The position numbers and the translations under genes are program-made. DNA of 64,000 nucleotides from Grimontia kaedaensis. Lineage in GTDB: Bacteria > Pseudomonadota > Gammaproteobacteria > Enterobacterales > Vibrionaceae. Where the stretch lies: positions 248,001 to 312,000 of the forward strand of contig NZ_CP082275.1 of the NCBI RefSeq assembly GCF_023746615.1, given 5' to 3'. This document shows, one piece after another, positions 38,269-47,175 of this stretch (its first letter is position 1; every line of letters begins with the position of its first letter). Under the pieces are notes generated by a model, which saw only the letters and a list, made by a program, of their open reading frames with translations, was not told the origin of the DNA and did no database searches.

Positions 38269-41103
38269 CTATGATGCTTTTTGTTTAAGCAATGGTTTCA
38301 GGAACCTTGCTGTGTGCGAACCCTCAACCAAAGCCACGTCTTCCGGTGTGCCTTCGGCGATGATCATACCGCCACCGCTACCACCTTCAGGGCCTAAGTC
38401 GACAATCCAGTCCGCGGTTTTTATCACGTCCAGGTTGTGTTCTATCACCACAATGGTGTTGCCGTGATCACGCAGTCGGTGCAGCACCGTCAGTAGTTGC
38501 TGGATATCATGGAAGTGTAGGCCAGTGGTTGGCTCATCCAAGATATACAACGTCTTGCCGGTATCACGCTTGGAAAGCTCACGCGCCAGTTTCACGCGTT
38601 GCGCTTCACCACCGGAAAGGGTAGTTGCGGCCTGTCCCAAGCGGATGTAGGAAAGACCTACATCCATCAGCGTTTGCAGTTTGCGCGCTATCGCTGGCAC
38701 GGCATCGAAGAACTCGCGGGCATCTTCCACTGTCATCTCGAGGACTTCATCAATGGTTTTGCCTTTATAGCGGATCTCCAACGTTTCACGGTTATATCTC
38801 TTACCTTTGCACACGTCGCACGGTACGTAAACATCCGGGAGGAAGTGCATTTCCACTTTGATAACGCCGTCGCCCTGACAGGCTTCACAGCGGCCCCCTT
38901 TGACGTTAAAACTGAAACGGCCCACTTTGTAGCCACGGGAGCGTGCTTCTTGCGTGCCCGCAAACAGTTCACGGATAGGAGTGAAGATACCAGTGTACGT
39001 TGCCGGGTTGGAGCGAGGAGTGCGTCCAATCGGGCTCTGGTCGATATCAATCACCTTATCGAAATGACCCAGACCGTCGATGTCCTTGAAAGGTGCTGGC
39101 TCGCCTGTGGTTGCACCGTTCAGTCGCTGGTGGGCGATTTTGTAGAAAGTGTCGTTGATAAGGGTCGATTTACCTGAACCAGATACGCCGGTCACACAGG
39201 TCAGCAAACCAACAGGAAGTGTCAGATTCACGCTCTGCAGGTTGTTGCCCGTTGCCCCTTTGAGCTTCACGACCTTTTTCTTATCGTAAGAAATTCGTTT
39301 GGCAGGGACTTCAATCGCCTTTTTCCCGCTGAGGTATTTGCCGGTTAAAGAGTTTTCATTCTTGATGATTTCTTCATACGTTCCCTCAGCAACGATGTGA
39401 CCACCATGCACACCGGCTCCAGGGCCGATATCCACAATGTAGTCTGCCGCGCGGATAGCGTCTTCATCGTGCTCAACCACCAATACGGTATTACCCAGAT
39501 TACGAAGGTGCTCCAGAGTCGCGAGTAAGCGTTCGTTGTCACGCTGATGAAGTCCAATGGATGGTTCATCCAGCACGTACATCACGCCGACCAGACCTGC
39601 ACCGATCTGGCTGGCCAAGCGGATACGTTGCGCTTCACCGCCTGATAGGGTGTCAGCACTGCGCGACAGGTTGAGGTAGTTCAGACCGACGTTGACCAGA
39701 AAGCTCAGACGGTCATGGATTTCTTTGAGTACCTTGTCGGCAATTTGGGCGCGTTGGCCAGTTAGCTCCAGACCTGCGAAGAAAGTCAGTGCTTCATGAA
39801 TACTCATTTCACACACGGCTGGCAGGTTGGTGTCACCGACAAAGACATGACGCGCTTCTTCACGAAGACGCGAGCCGCCACAGCTTGAACACGGCTTGTT
39901 GGCGATGTATTTCGCCAGCTCTTCACGGACAGCCATAGATTCTGTATCACGGTAGCGGCGGTTGAGATTATTTAAAATCCCTTCAAACGGATGCTTACGC
40001 ACCGTGATATCACCGCGATCGTTCACGTACTTGAAAGCAATTTCAGTGTTGCCGGAGCCATTCAGAACAACGTTTTGGATAGTTTTTGGTAAATCCTGCC
40101 AAGGCGTTTCGATGTCGAATTCGTAGTGATCGGCAAGCGAGCTTAGCATCTGGAAGTAGTAGAAATTACGGCGATCCCATCCACGGATGGCACCACCAGC
40201 AAGGCTGACAGCTTCATTCTGAACCACGCGGTTTTCATCAAAATACTGTTGTACGCCGAGACCATCACAGGTTGGGCAGGCACCTGCTGGGTTGTTGAAG
40301 GAAAACAGGCGCGGCTCAAGCTCTTGCATGCTGTACCCGCAATGCGGACAGGCAAAGTTGGCTGAGAAAATGAGATCATCACCGTCACCATCCATGAAGC
40401 TGACGACGGCCGTGCCGCCCGTCAGTTCAATGGCTGTTTCGAAGGATTCAGCAAGGCGTTGCTGCAGATCGTCGCGCACTTTAAAGCGGTCGACGACCAC
40501 TTCAATGGTATGCTTCTTATGAAGCTCCAGCGTCGGTGGATCAGAAAGATCACACACTTCGCCATCAATACGCGCGCGGATAAAACCATGGGCGACCAGG
40601 TTTTCCAGTGTTTTGACGTGCTCGCCTTTACGCTCTTTGACGATAGGAGCAAGCAGCATCATCTTGCTGCCTTCTTCAAGCTCCAGCACCTTGTCGACCA
40701 TCTGGCTCACGGTCTGTGCTTCCAGCGTCACATTGTGTGTCGGGCAGCGCGGGTCACCCACACGCGCATATAGGAGGCGCAGGTAGTCATATACTTCGGT
40801 GATGGTACCAACGGTTGAGCGTGGGTTGTGAGACGTGGACTTTTGCTCGATGGAGATAGCAGGTGACAGGCCTTCAATATGGTCGACGTCTGGCTTTTCC
40901 ATCAGGGAAAGGAACTGGCGTGCATAGGCAGACAGTGATTCTACGTAGCGGCGTTGACCTTCCGCGTACAAAGTATCAAAAGCCAGTGATGATTTCCCCG
41001 AACCTGAGAGGCCGGTGATCACAATCAGCTTATCGCGTGGGATCGTCAGGTTAATGTTTTTCAGGTTATGGGTGCGAGCCCCTCTGACGTCAATCGTATC
41101 CAT
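38269..41103 (-). CDS. uvrA: Excinuclease ABC subunit A
   Basis: DNA damage sensor of nucleotide excision repair, 944 residues. It has two ABC ATPase modules: Walker A sequences GLSGSGKSSLAF (near 31) and GVSGSGKSTLI (near 640), and two LSGGEAQR signatures. Zinc-binding CxxC sets include CPHCGYSM and CPTC in the first module and CEACQGDG and CDVC in the second. AAGGTAGAT precedes the ATG. A LexA box candidate lies about 93 bases upstream. Confidence 0.98.
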   Translation of the reverse strand: MDTIDVRGARTHNLKNINLTIPRDKLIVITGLSGSGKSSLAFDTLYAEGQRRYVESLSAYARQFLSLMEKPDVDHIEGLSPAISIEQKSTSHNPRSTVGTITEVYDYLRLLYARVGDPRCPTHNVTLEAQTVSQMVDKVLELEEGSKMMLLAPIVKERKGEHVKTLENLVAHGFIRARIDGEVCDLSDPPTLELHKKHTIEVVVDRFKVRDDLQQRLAESFETAIELTGGTAVVSFMDGDGDDLIFSANFACPHCGYSMQELEPRLFSFNNPAGACPTCDGLGVQQYFDENRVVQNEAVSLAGGAIRGWDRRNFYYFQMLSSLADHYEFDIETPWQDLPKTIQNVVLNGSGNTEIAFKYVNDRGDITVRKHPFEGILNNLNRRYRDTESMAVREELAKYIANKPCSSCGGSRLREEARHVFVGDTNLPAVCEMSIHEALTFFAGLELTGQRAQIADKVLKEIHDRLSFLVNVGLNYLNLSRSADTLSGGEAQRIRLASQIGAGLVGVMYVLDEPSIGLHQRDNERLLATLEHLRNLGNTVLVVEHDEDAIRAADYIVDIGPGAGVHGGHIVAEGTYEEIIKNENSLTGKYLSGKKAIEVPAKRISYDKKKVVKLKGATGNNLQSVNLTLPVGLLTCVTGVSGSGKSTLINDTFYKIAHQRLNGATTGEPAPFKDIDGLGHFDKVIDIDQSPIGRTPRSNPATYTGIFTPIRELFAGTQEARSRGYKVGRFSFNVKGGRCEACQGDGVIKVEMHFLPDVYVPCDVCKGKRYNRETLEIRYKGKTIDEVLEMTVEDAREFFDAVPAIARKLQTLMDVGLSYIRLGQAATTLSGGEAQRVKLARELSKRDTGKTLYILDEPTTGLHFHDIQQLLTVLHRLRDHGNTIVVIEHNLDVIKTADWIVDLGPEGGSGGGMIIAEGTPEDVALVEGSHTARFLKPLLKQKAS

Positions 41104-41187
41104 ATCTACCTTGCCCTTGGCGCTCAGGCTCGAAGCCTGAAGAAAAAAAGAATGAGGAAGTATCCCACATTATCGCGTGATGAAAAA

Positions 41188-41219
41188 GAAGAAGGCTGTA
41201 TAAACGTACAGCCTTCTTC
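41188..41219 (-). terminator. galU terminator
   Basis: GAAGAAGGCTGTA (41188-41200) pairs with TACAGCCTTCTTC (41207-41219) around a six-base loop. On the minus strand it is followed by TTTTTC, so it ends galU transcription entering the uvrA promoter region. Confidence 0.85.
41196..41211. promoter_or_regulatory. Candidate LexA (SOS) box upstream of uvrA
   Basis: CTGTATAAACGTACAG has perfect CTGT and ACAG half-sites with an eight-base A/T-rich centre, the LexA pattern. It lies about 93 bases before the uvrA start and sits entirely inside the galU terminator hairpin. LexA control of uvrA is established in E. coli; here it is inferred from the motif. Confidence 0.65.
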
Positions 41220-41263
41220 AGTGTTGCGACATGTCAATTTAACGGTGGTTCAACCCGAATCGA

Positions 41264-42130
41264 TCAGCCTGTTTTTACTGTTTTTTGAGGTTGGTTCGGT
41301 GCATCTGACTTCAGGTAGATATTTTCGTAGCAATAGTTGGTTGCTTCGATAAATCCTTCAACGCTACCACAGTCAAAGCGTTCGCCTTTGAATTTGTATG
41401 CCAGTACACAGCCGCTTTGAGCTTGTTTCAGCAGAGCATCGGTGATCTGGATTTCACCGTTTTTGCCTGGTTCTGTTTTTTCCAGGATGTCGAAAATATC
41501 TGGGGTAAGGATGTAACGACCAATGATCGCGAGATTACTTGGCGCTGTGCCTTGTTCTGGCTTTTCTACCATGTTGTCTACACGGTAAAGGTTGTCACGC
41601 ATCTCTTCACCGGAAATCACACCATATTTGTGGGTCTCATCTTCCGGCACCTCTTCTACTGCAACGATAGAGCAGCGGAATTGCTTGTACAGCGCAACCA
41701 TCTGGGAAAGTACGCCATCTCCCAAGTTCACACACAGATCATCCGCCAGCACAACGGCAAATGCCTCATCACCCACCAGCTCGCGGCCAGTCAGGATAGC
41801 GTGACCCAGACCTTTCATTTCTTTCTGACGGATATAGGTGAATGAAGCAGCATCGATAGTCGCGCGAATATCTCCCAGCAGGGCTTCTTTGTTCGTGCCG
41901 CTGATTTGATGTTCCAACTCGTAGTTTTTGTCGAAGTGATCCATCAGGCTGTGCTTACCACGACCGGTAACAATACACATGCCAGTGATGCCAGCTTCAA
42001 TCGCTTCGTCAACGCCGTATTCGATCAGTGGTTTGTTAACAATAGGCATCATTTCTTTTGGCATCGACTTGGTGGCAGGTAAAAAGCGGGTACCATAGCC
42101 AGCCGCAGGAAATAGGCACTTCTTGATCAT
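41264..42130 (-). CDS. galU: UTP-glucose-1-phosphate uridylyltransferase
   Basis: Makes UDP-glucose from glucose-1-phosphate and UTP, 288 residues. The nucleotide-binding FPAAGYGTRFLPATKSMPKEM lies at the N-terminus. VVLADDLC and the VEKP motif (MVEKPEQGTAPSNLAIIGRY) complete the active site. UDP-glucose feeds cell-envelope and exopolysaccharide synthesis, which fits the adjacent polysaccharide locus on the same strand. Confidence 0.97.
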   Translation of the reverse strand: MIKKCLFPAAGYGTRFLPATKSMPKEMMPIVNKPLIEYGVDEAIEAGITGMCIVTGRGKHSLMDHFDKNYELEHQISGTNKEALLGDIRATIDAASFTYIRQKEMKGLGHAILTGRELVGDEAFAVVLADDLCVNLGDGVLSQMVALYKQFRCSIVAVEEVPEDETHKYGVISGEEMRDNLYRVDNMVEKPEQGTAPSNLAIIGRYILTPDIFDILEKTEPGKNGEIQITDALLKQAQSGCVLAYKFKGERFDCGSVEGFIEATNYCYENIYLKSDAPNQPQKTVKTG

Positions 42131-42271
42131 AGGTTGTCCTTAATATGTTTAATCCAACTATCCGGGCAAAATGCTAAAAAATATGGGCAAAAGGGATATT
42201 AACATTAATCAGTTACGAATTTGTCTCTTTGTTTGATTATGCGTGCATAGCGAGTCTTCAACAAGAGACGG

Positions 42272-43585
42272 TTATCCTATTGGCCAAAAGCCGAGTCGTT
42301 TTTCTACCTTGTGCACTGCCAGAATGTTCTGTGTGCTCATACCTATACTAACGGCCAGCGCTGCGCCAACGATTCCCCATAATGACGTGAATATCAGTAT
42401 CAAAGTCACGGTGAGAATCCCTGCAAAAAGGGTGATATTACGCAAGTCTCTTTCATAGCCACACATGGTGAGAAGAAATCCGACAGAGCCCGTCATCACA
42501 TTGATGGTTTGACCCACTGCAAGAATAACCAATAATTGGCCAGATGCAGAAAATTCTTTGCCAAACAATGTCATTATCGTGTCTGGCCAGATGAGAACTG
42601 CGGCTAATACCGGGGTGGAGAAAACTATCATCAGTCGGGTGGAAAATTGTGCCAACCGCTTCAACTCGTCGAGCTTTCCGGCTTTAAAAAGCGCGGAGAA
42701 TCTCGGTGCGGCGACAAAATTTATCACCATCAACATAAAGCTGATAAGTAGGGATGTTCGCTGAGCCGCAGAAAAATATGCAACCTCTTCAGATGTCACG
42801 AATAGCCCCACAATCACGACAGATGCCCAGGGGATCGCCTGGCTGGTGGCTGAGATTAACCAGAGATTGGGAGCAGCATCCCAAAGCGTGGGCATCTTGC
42901 GATCGCTGGTGTCCAGCCTATGTTCCGGTACACGAAACCACAGCCACAGTCCGCTTATCATCACCAGTGCCGCGGCGGCAACGTAGAGCACAGACGCAGA
43001 GTCAGCCATAGGTTTTGGGTCGTAATGCCCGAGTAATAACAGTGCAGGAAGTGCCAGCATAGTGACGCCTAGCTGCATCGAACAGACGGAAGCAATCACC
43101 TTGCGTGTTGCCTGTAGGGCATAGCCATTGAGGAAAAACAGGCTAATGAAAGGGATTGCCAGAGCAAAATAGCGCAAGCTATCAGTCGCCTCTGGTTTAC
43201 TGAATACATTCAACGCCAGAAAAGGTGCTATTAGATAGGTGACCCCTGCGACTATGGCGGAGGTGGGAAGAACCGCAAGCAGCGCATTGGTAAACACCTG
43301 ATTGGTCAAATGGGTGTTGTCTTGCTCTCCGGCATGCCCAATAAAACGAAGCAGGGCGTTTTCCATCCCCAACATGCTCAGTGTTCCCAACAAGGTGGCA
43401 AGACTCATACCGAGAAAAAACAGCCCGGATTGTTGTGCCCCTAGCACCCGAGCGGCAACCACGCTAAGTAAAAAGGCCGCAGCTGCAGATAGGACCCGGA
43501 AGAGAGCGGCAAGTGCAGCGTGGAATAGAAACTGGCGGCGGGCAGGGCCGATGGATTGAATACGGTGAACAATTTGGGAGATCAT
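42272..43585 (-). CDS. Polysaccharide flippase, Wzx type
   Basis: Inner-membrane protein, 437 residues, with about 12 to 14 hydrophobic segments and no soluble domain. Family features are the N-terminal RVLSAAAAFLLSVVAARVLGAQQSGLFFL and the repeated helix pattern of the MATE-like polysaccharide transporters. It would move lipid-linked repeat units across the membrane. It sits 9 bases after the SLC13 permease gene at the distal end of the sulfated-polysaccharide cluster. Confidence 0.8.
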   Translation of the reverse strand: MISQIVHRIQSIGPARRQFLFHAALAALFRVLSAAAAFLLSVVAARVLGAQQSGLFFLGMSLATLLGTLSMLGMENALLRFIGHAGEQDNTHLTNQVFTNALLAVLPTSAIVAGVTYLIAPFLALNVFSKPEATDSLRYFALAIPFISLFFLNGYALQATRKVIASVCSMQLGVTMLALPALLLLGHYDPKPMADSASVLYVAAAALVMISGLWLWFRVPEHRLDTSDRKMPTLWDAAPNLWLISATSQAIPWASVVIVGLFVTSEEVAYFSAAQRTSLLISFMLMVINFVAAPRFSALFKAGKLDELKRLAQFSTRLMIVFSTPVLAAVLIWPDTIMTLFGKEFSASGQLLVILAVGQTINVMTGSVGFLLTMCGYERDLRNITLFAGILTVTLILIFTSLWGIVGAALAVSIGMSTQNILAVHKVEKRLGFWPIG

Positions 43586-43594
43586 GAAATTGCC

Positions 43595-45316
43595 TTACCA
43601 GGGGAAAACCAAGGGAATAAGAGAAAGAACAAGGGCACCATATACCAGACTCAGTGGCAGTCCGGCTTTGAGATAATCCCTTGGTACATAGCGGCCAGCT
43701 GTATATACCATGAGGTTGGTTTGGTACCCGAAAGGTGAGAGGAAACTTGAGCTGGCTGCGAAAGCGACCGTCATGATAAATGGCATAGGGTCGATCTGAT
43801 ATTGTGCCGCAATGGCCAAGCCAACCGGAAAGCTTATCGCTGCAGCAGCATTATTGGTGATAAGCTCGGTCATCAACCAGGTGGCAAGATACAAAATGAC
43901 CAATGCCCCGAAAGCGCCGCCTGCCTGCCCGACGTTCATAATGAAGTTTGCAAGCGTATCTGCAAGCCCTGTCAAGGAAATAGCTTGCGCTAAACCCAAG
44001 GCCGAACCAATCACCAGAACCAGTTCAAACGGGAAGCGACGCCTTAAGTCGTGAATAGATACCAGACGCGTACCCACAGCAATAGCCAGCAGCAGAATCA
44101 AGCCCTTGTAGAGGGGGAGCCAGCCCATAACGCTAGCCACAAGCGCGGTAATTGCGCCCGCACAGAAAAGAAGGGACTGAGAGTGGGAGAGTAGAGCATT
44201 GTTTTCCTGTTGCCCCACCAGGATAAAATTCTGAGCCAGATTTCCCTGCGCGAAGAAATCTTCACCGACAGCCAAAACCAAGAGATCGCCACCTTGGAGT
44301 TTTATTTGACCTAAACCGCCACGGATTTGGCCCTCACCACGCTTAACGGCGACGACAGCTGCACCGAATTGGGCCCGGAAATTGAGGGACTTTATTGTTT
44401 TTCCTGAAATGACTGCATTTGGAGTGACAACCACACTGACGAGATTGTCAGAGGGAAGTTGTTCACCCTGCGTTTTCAGCGATAGTCCTTTGAACTTATC
44501 GAGCAAGGCGGTCGCCTCCAGATCGCCGGAGAACACCAAGATGTCGCCACCTTGAAGGTGTTCAGAGGGAGATACCGGTGAAATAATATGATCTCTTCGT
44601 ACTATCTCGACCAGGAACAATCGCTCCAGATGGCGAAGTCCACTTTGTCCGACGCTTTGGCCGACAAGTGGTGAGTTTTCATCGAGCAGGGACTCTAGAA
44701 GATAAGCCTGAGAGGTTTCGTCCTCATTACCGCTCTGGTTCGGCAACAGCTTAATAGAGATCAGGGCGATCACTGCGACACCAAGGAGAAATAAGGGCAC
44801 GCCAATCAATGTGAAGTCAAAAAAGCCAATACCCGGTAATCCGGCATTGAGGGTAAAACCATTCACCAACAGGTTAGTGGAGGTACCAATCAAGGTCATG
44901 GTGCCACCCAAAATGGCAGCATAAGAAAGTGGTATAAGCAGTTTACTGGTTGAGTGCGCGCTTCTCGTCATACTTCGCATCAGGGTGGAAACCACGGCCG
45001 TATTGTTGATAACGGCAGAGAGCAAGCCCGCGGAAAGCGTGGTTTGGAATGCTACTTTCCTTAAACTACCACTGGTACACCAGCGACCAAGCGCACTGAT
45101 AAGCGGTGTGCGTTCGAGTATCACTGAGACCATCACCAGCAATACCAGAGTGATCAGGGCGGTATTGGTGAAGTTATTGAAAAGCTGGATGGCAGGCACG
45201 ATATCGAGCAGTAACAGGACAGTAAACACACCACCAAACACCAAGGCTGGGCGCAGGTTGGTCAGCAGGAGTGTGATTAGCAGCCCTGCTATCAAGAGTG
45301 CTACCACCACACTCAT
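43595..45316 (-). CDS. SLC13-type anion permease with two TrkA-C domains
   Basis: Membrane transporter of 573 residues, six to seven hydrophobic segments in each half. The middle, about residues 205-370, holds two RCK/TrkA_C domains, seen in GDILVFSGDLEA and GDLLVLAVGEDFF. The SNT-like SAVINNTAVVSTL and NNAAAAISFP motifs, one per half, are the ion-binding signatures of SLC13/DASS transporters. It lies in a cluster with cysN, cysD and a sulfotransferase, so sulfate is the likely substrate (inference). It follows the glycosyltransferase gene by 3 bases. Confidence 0.78.
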   Translation of the reverse strand: MSVVVALLIAGLLITLLLTNLRPALVFGGVFTVLLLLDIVPAIQLFNNFTNTALITLVLLVMVSVILERTPLISALGRWCTSGSLRKVAFQTTLSAGLLSAVINNTAVVSTLMRSMTRSAHSTSKLLIPLSYAAILGGTMTLIGTSTNLLVNGFTLNAGLPGIGFFDFTLIGVPLFLLGVAVIALISIKLLPNQSGNEDETSQAYLLESLLDENSPLVGQSVGQSGLRHLERLFLVEIVRRDHIISPVSPSEHLQGGDILVFSGDLEATALLDKFKGLSLKTQGEQLPSDNLVSVVVTPNAVISGKTIKSLNFRAQFGAAVVAVKRGEGQIRGGLGQIKLQGGDLLVLAVGEDFFAQGNLAQNFILVGQQENNALLSHSQSLLFCAGAITALVASVMGWLPLYKGLILLLAIAVGTRLVSIHDLRRRFPFELVLVIGSALGLAQAISLTGLADTLANFIMNVGQAGGAFGALVILYLATWLMTELITNNAAAAISFPVGLAIAAQYQIDPMPFIMTVAFAASSSFLSPFGYQTNLMVYTAGRYVPRDYLKAGLPLSLVYGALVLSLIPLVFPW

Positions 45317-45319
45317 CGG

Positions 45320-46363
45320 TCAGGCCTCATAAATTAACAGCAGCGCATCACGTTGTTTTTCAGCACTGAAATTATGGTTAAATGCATCAATGGCTTGCTG
45401 ATAGTGCGGATGATCAGGGCGCTTACAATAGTTCACGATTTGCTTGGCCATCGTATCCGGCGAGCTCACCATAAACGGATAGTGCAGGTTTTGGGTGGCA
45501 CCAATAATGCGTAATACCATTGGAATCCGAAGCTTGGCAGCTTCCAGTATGGTGAGGGGCATGCCTTCCCACGCGGCGGTATGAAGGTATAAATCTGCAC
45601 TATTCAGGGTTTGCATCAGTTGCTGGTGGGGGATCATTCCGGTGACCTCCACGCCCGCTTCACGAAGTGCTTTTTCCATGTCAGGGTCGCCACCTCCCAA
45701 CCAATGCAGTTTGATTTGGCTTGACTCAGGGTGCTCACTGAGGCTGGAAATGGTGTCCAGCAGGAACTGCGGGTCTTTTTGGGGGGATATTCGCCCTACT
45801 ACCATCACATTGAAAGGCGGCGCTGTGCTCTCGACATCAGTTGAAGCTAACTCTTTATTAAGGTCTGCGTAGTTATTGAGATGCACCGCTTTCTTGGCGC
45901 CAAGCTCAAGGCCAAGCTCACACTCCCTTTCGCTGCAGCCTGCAATCATGTCGATGCGGGAAAGCCCCAGCTTTTCAAGGCGTATGTACACTTCCTGCAT
46001 GAAATCAGCTATGTCACGGCGCTCGAACGCATAACAGTGTGGGGTGTAGACGATCTTGGTGTTGCCCTTTTTAGGGAGGAAGCGACCCAGAAATCCGGCA
46101 AAGCTGGAATGAAGGTGGATCACATCCGGTTGGATTTGGAGAACCGCTTTTCTTGCTTCACGGAAAAAAGACAGTAAGCCGCCTTCCATGGTTCGGACAT
46201 CATCGAATAGGGTAGTGATCGCCATACCGGTATCATCATCAGGGCGTAATCTGGCAAACAGATGATGACGAATCGGATCCCCTTGGGTTGATTTCGCATA
46301 ACTGCACAATGCTGTCTGGATACCGCCGCCAAACGCTTCCGTAATATGGAGAACGGTTTTCAT
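45320..46363 (-). CDS. GT4-type glycosyltransferase
   Basis: Glycosyltransferase of the GT-B fold, 347 residues from the second possible ATG. GGGAG lies five bases before this start, and the A of ATG is the last base of the sulfotransferase stop codon. The N-terminal GGGIQTAL segment precedes the acceptor-side Rossmann fold. VVGRISPQKDPQFLLD and the EGMPLTILEAAKL motif (E-x7-E) mark the sugar-nucleotide domain. Sugar specificity is unknown. Middle of the operon with sulfotransferase upstream and permease downstream. Confidence 0.82.
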   Translation of the reverse strand: MKTVLHITEAFGGGIQTALCSYAKSTQGDPIRHHLFARLRPDDDTGMAITTLFDDVRTMEGGLLSFFREARKAVLQIQPDVIHLHSSFAGFLGRFLPKKGNTKIVYTPHCYAFERRDIADFMQEVYIRLEKLGLSRIDMIAGCSERECELGLELGAKKAVHLNNYADLNKELASTDVESTAPPFNVMVVGRISPQKDPQFLLDTISSLSEHPESSQIKLHWLGGGDPDMEKALREAGVEVTGMIPHQQLMQTLNSADLYLHTAAWEGMPLTILEAAKLRIPMVLRIIGATQNLHYPFMVSSPDTMAKQIVNYCKRPDHPHYQQAIDAFNHNFSAEKQRDALLLIYEA

Positions 46364-47175
46364 CACTGCTCCCATTTCTTTTTAAATTGAGCGATTTCCT
46401 CTTCACTGTAGACGGAGCGATACAGTGGCGCATCATAGAGGTGGAATAATTGCTCAAACGGATAGGTTTCCTTAAAGCGTTGATAAAGAGCCGAGTACCA
46501 TTTATTGGAGGCTTCATTGCTTGATTGCAGTTTAAAGTCCGGCAGTTCGAGAAATTCGCCAATCACTTCAGTTGACTGATTAATGGCTTCACATTTCATT
46601 AGCAGCACATCGCAGCCACCTTGCTCGATGCGCCAATGGGTTTGCGCTGGATCCTGAACGTGTTTCAGCACATCAATGTTGAACTGACGCTTTAATTCCC
46701 TGTTAAACCAATCCGTGAAGTAATCCAGACGCATCTGGGTTTCAAAAGCATCTGTCAGGTGGTGCAGCGTGGCATCCATGTCGCCGTGAATGGCTTCGTT
46801 CTTTTTGCCGGCAATGAACTGGATGTGTAGATCCTGAAAGAAACGGGAGACCACGGTGGCGATCGGGTCGCGCACCAGAGTAATGATTTTCAGGTGATCG
46901 CGCTTTTGCAGAATACGTCTACGATGAGACAGCGTGAGCTTATATGCCGCACGGATAGGCCAGTCAAAAAAACAGGCCACATCATCGGTATTGCGGTACA
47001 TCTGAAATTCTTCGTTATCGTCGAACGTATGGATGTGCCAGCTTGGAATGCCTGCATGCTCAAGGGATGCTTCAATAGATGATGAGCCAACCTTGCCCAT
47101 TTGGTAAACCAGGACAAAATCCGGCGCGTTCAAGGTTTGGTCAAAAGCGCGCTGTCGGGCTAGGCTGAACTTCAT
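46363..47175 (-). CDS. Sulfotransferase, NKWYS (putative capsular polysaccharide synthesis) family
   Basis: Cytoplasmic PAPS-dependent sulfotransferase candidate, 270 residues. The 5'-phosphosulfate loop is YQMGKVGSSSIE (24-35). The 3'-phosphate site is LVRDPIATVVSR (100-111), with R102 and S110. SNKWYSALYQ (223-232) carries the NKWYS motif after which the Pfam family (capsular polysaccharide synthesis) is named. It would place sulfate on the sugar repeat unit before export. It overlaps the wzy gene by four bases and the following glycosyltransferase by one. Confidence 0.8.
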   Translation of the reverse strand: MKFSLARQRAFDQTLNAPDFVLVYQMGKVGSSSIEASLEHAGIPSWHIHTFDDNEEFQMYRNTDDVACFFDWPIRAAYKLTLSHRRRILQKRDHLKIITLVRDPIATVVSRFFQDLHIQFIAGKKNEAIHGDMDATLHHLTDAFETQMRLDYFTDWFNRELKRQFNIDVLKHVQDPAQTHWRIEQGGCDVLLMKCEAINQSTEVIGEFLELPDFKLQSSNEASNKWYSALYQRFKETYPFEQLFHLYDAPLYRSVYSEEEIAQFKKKWEQ

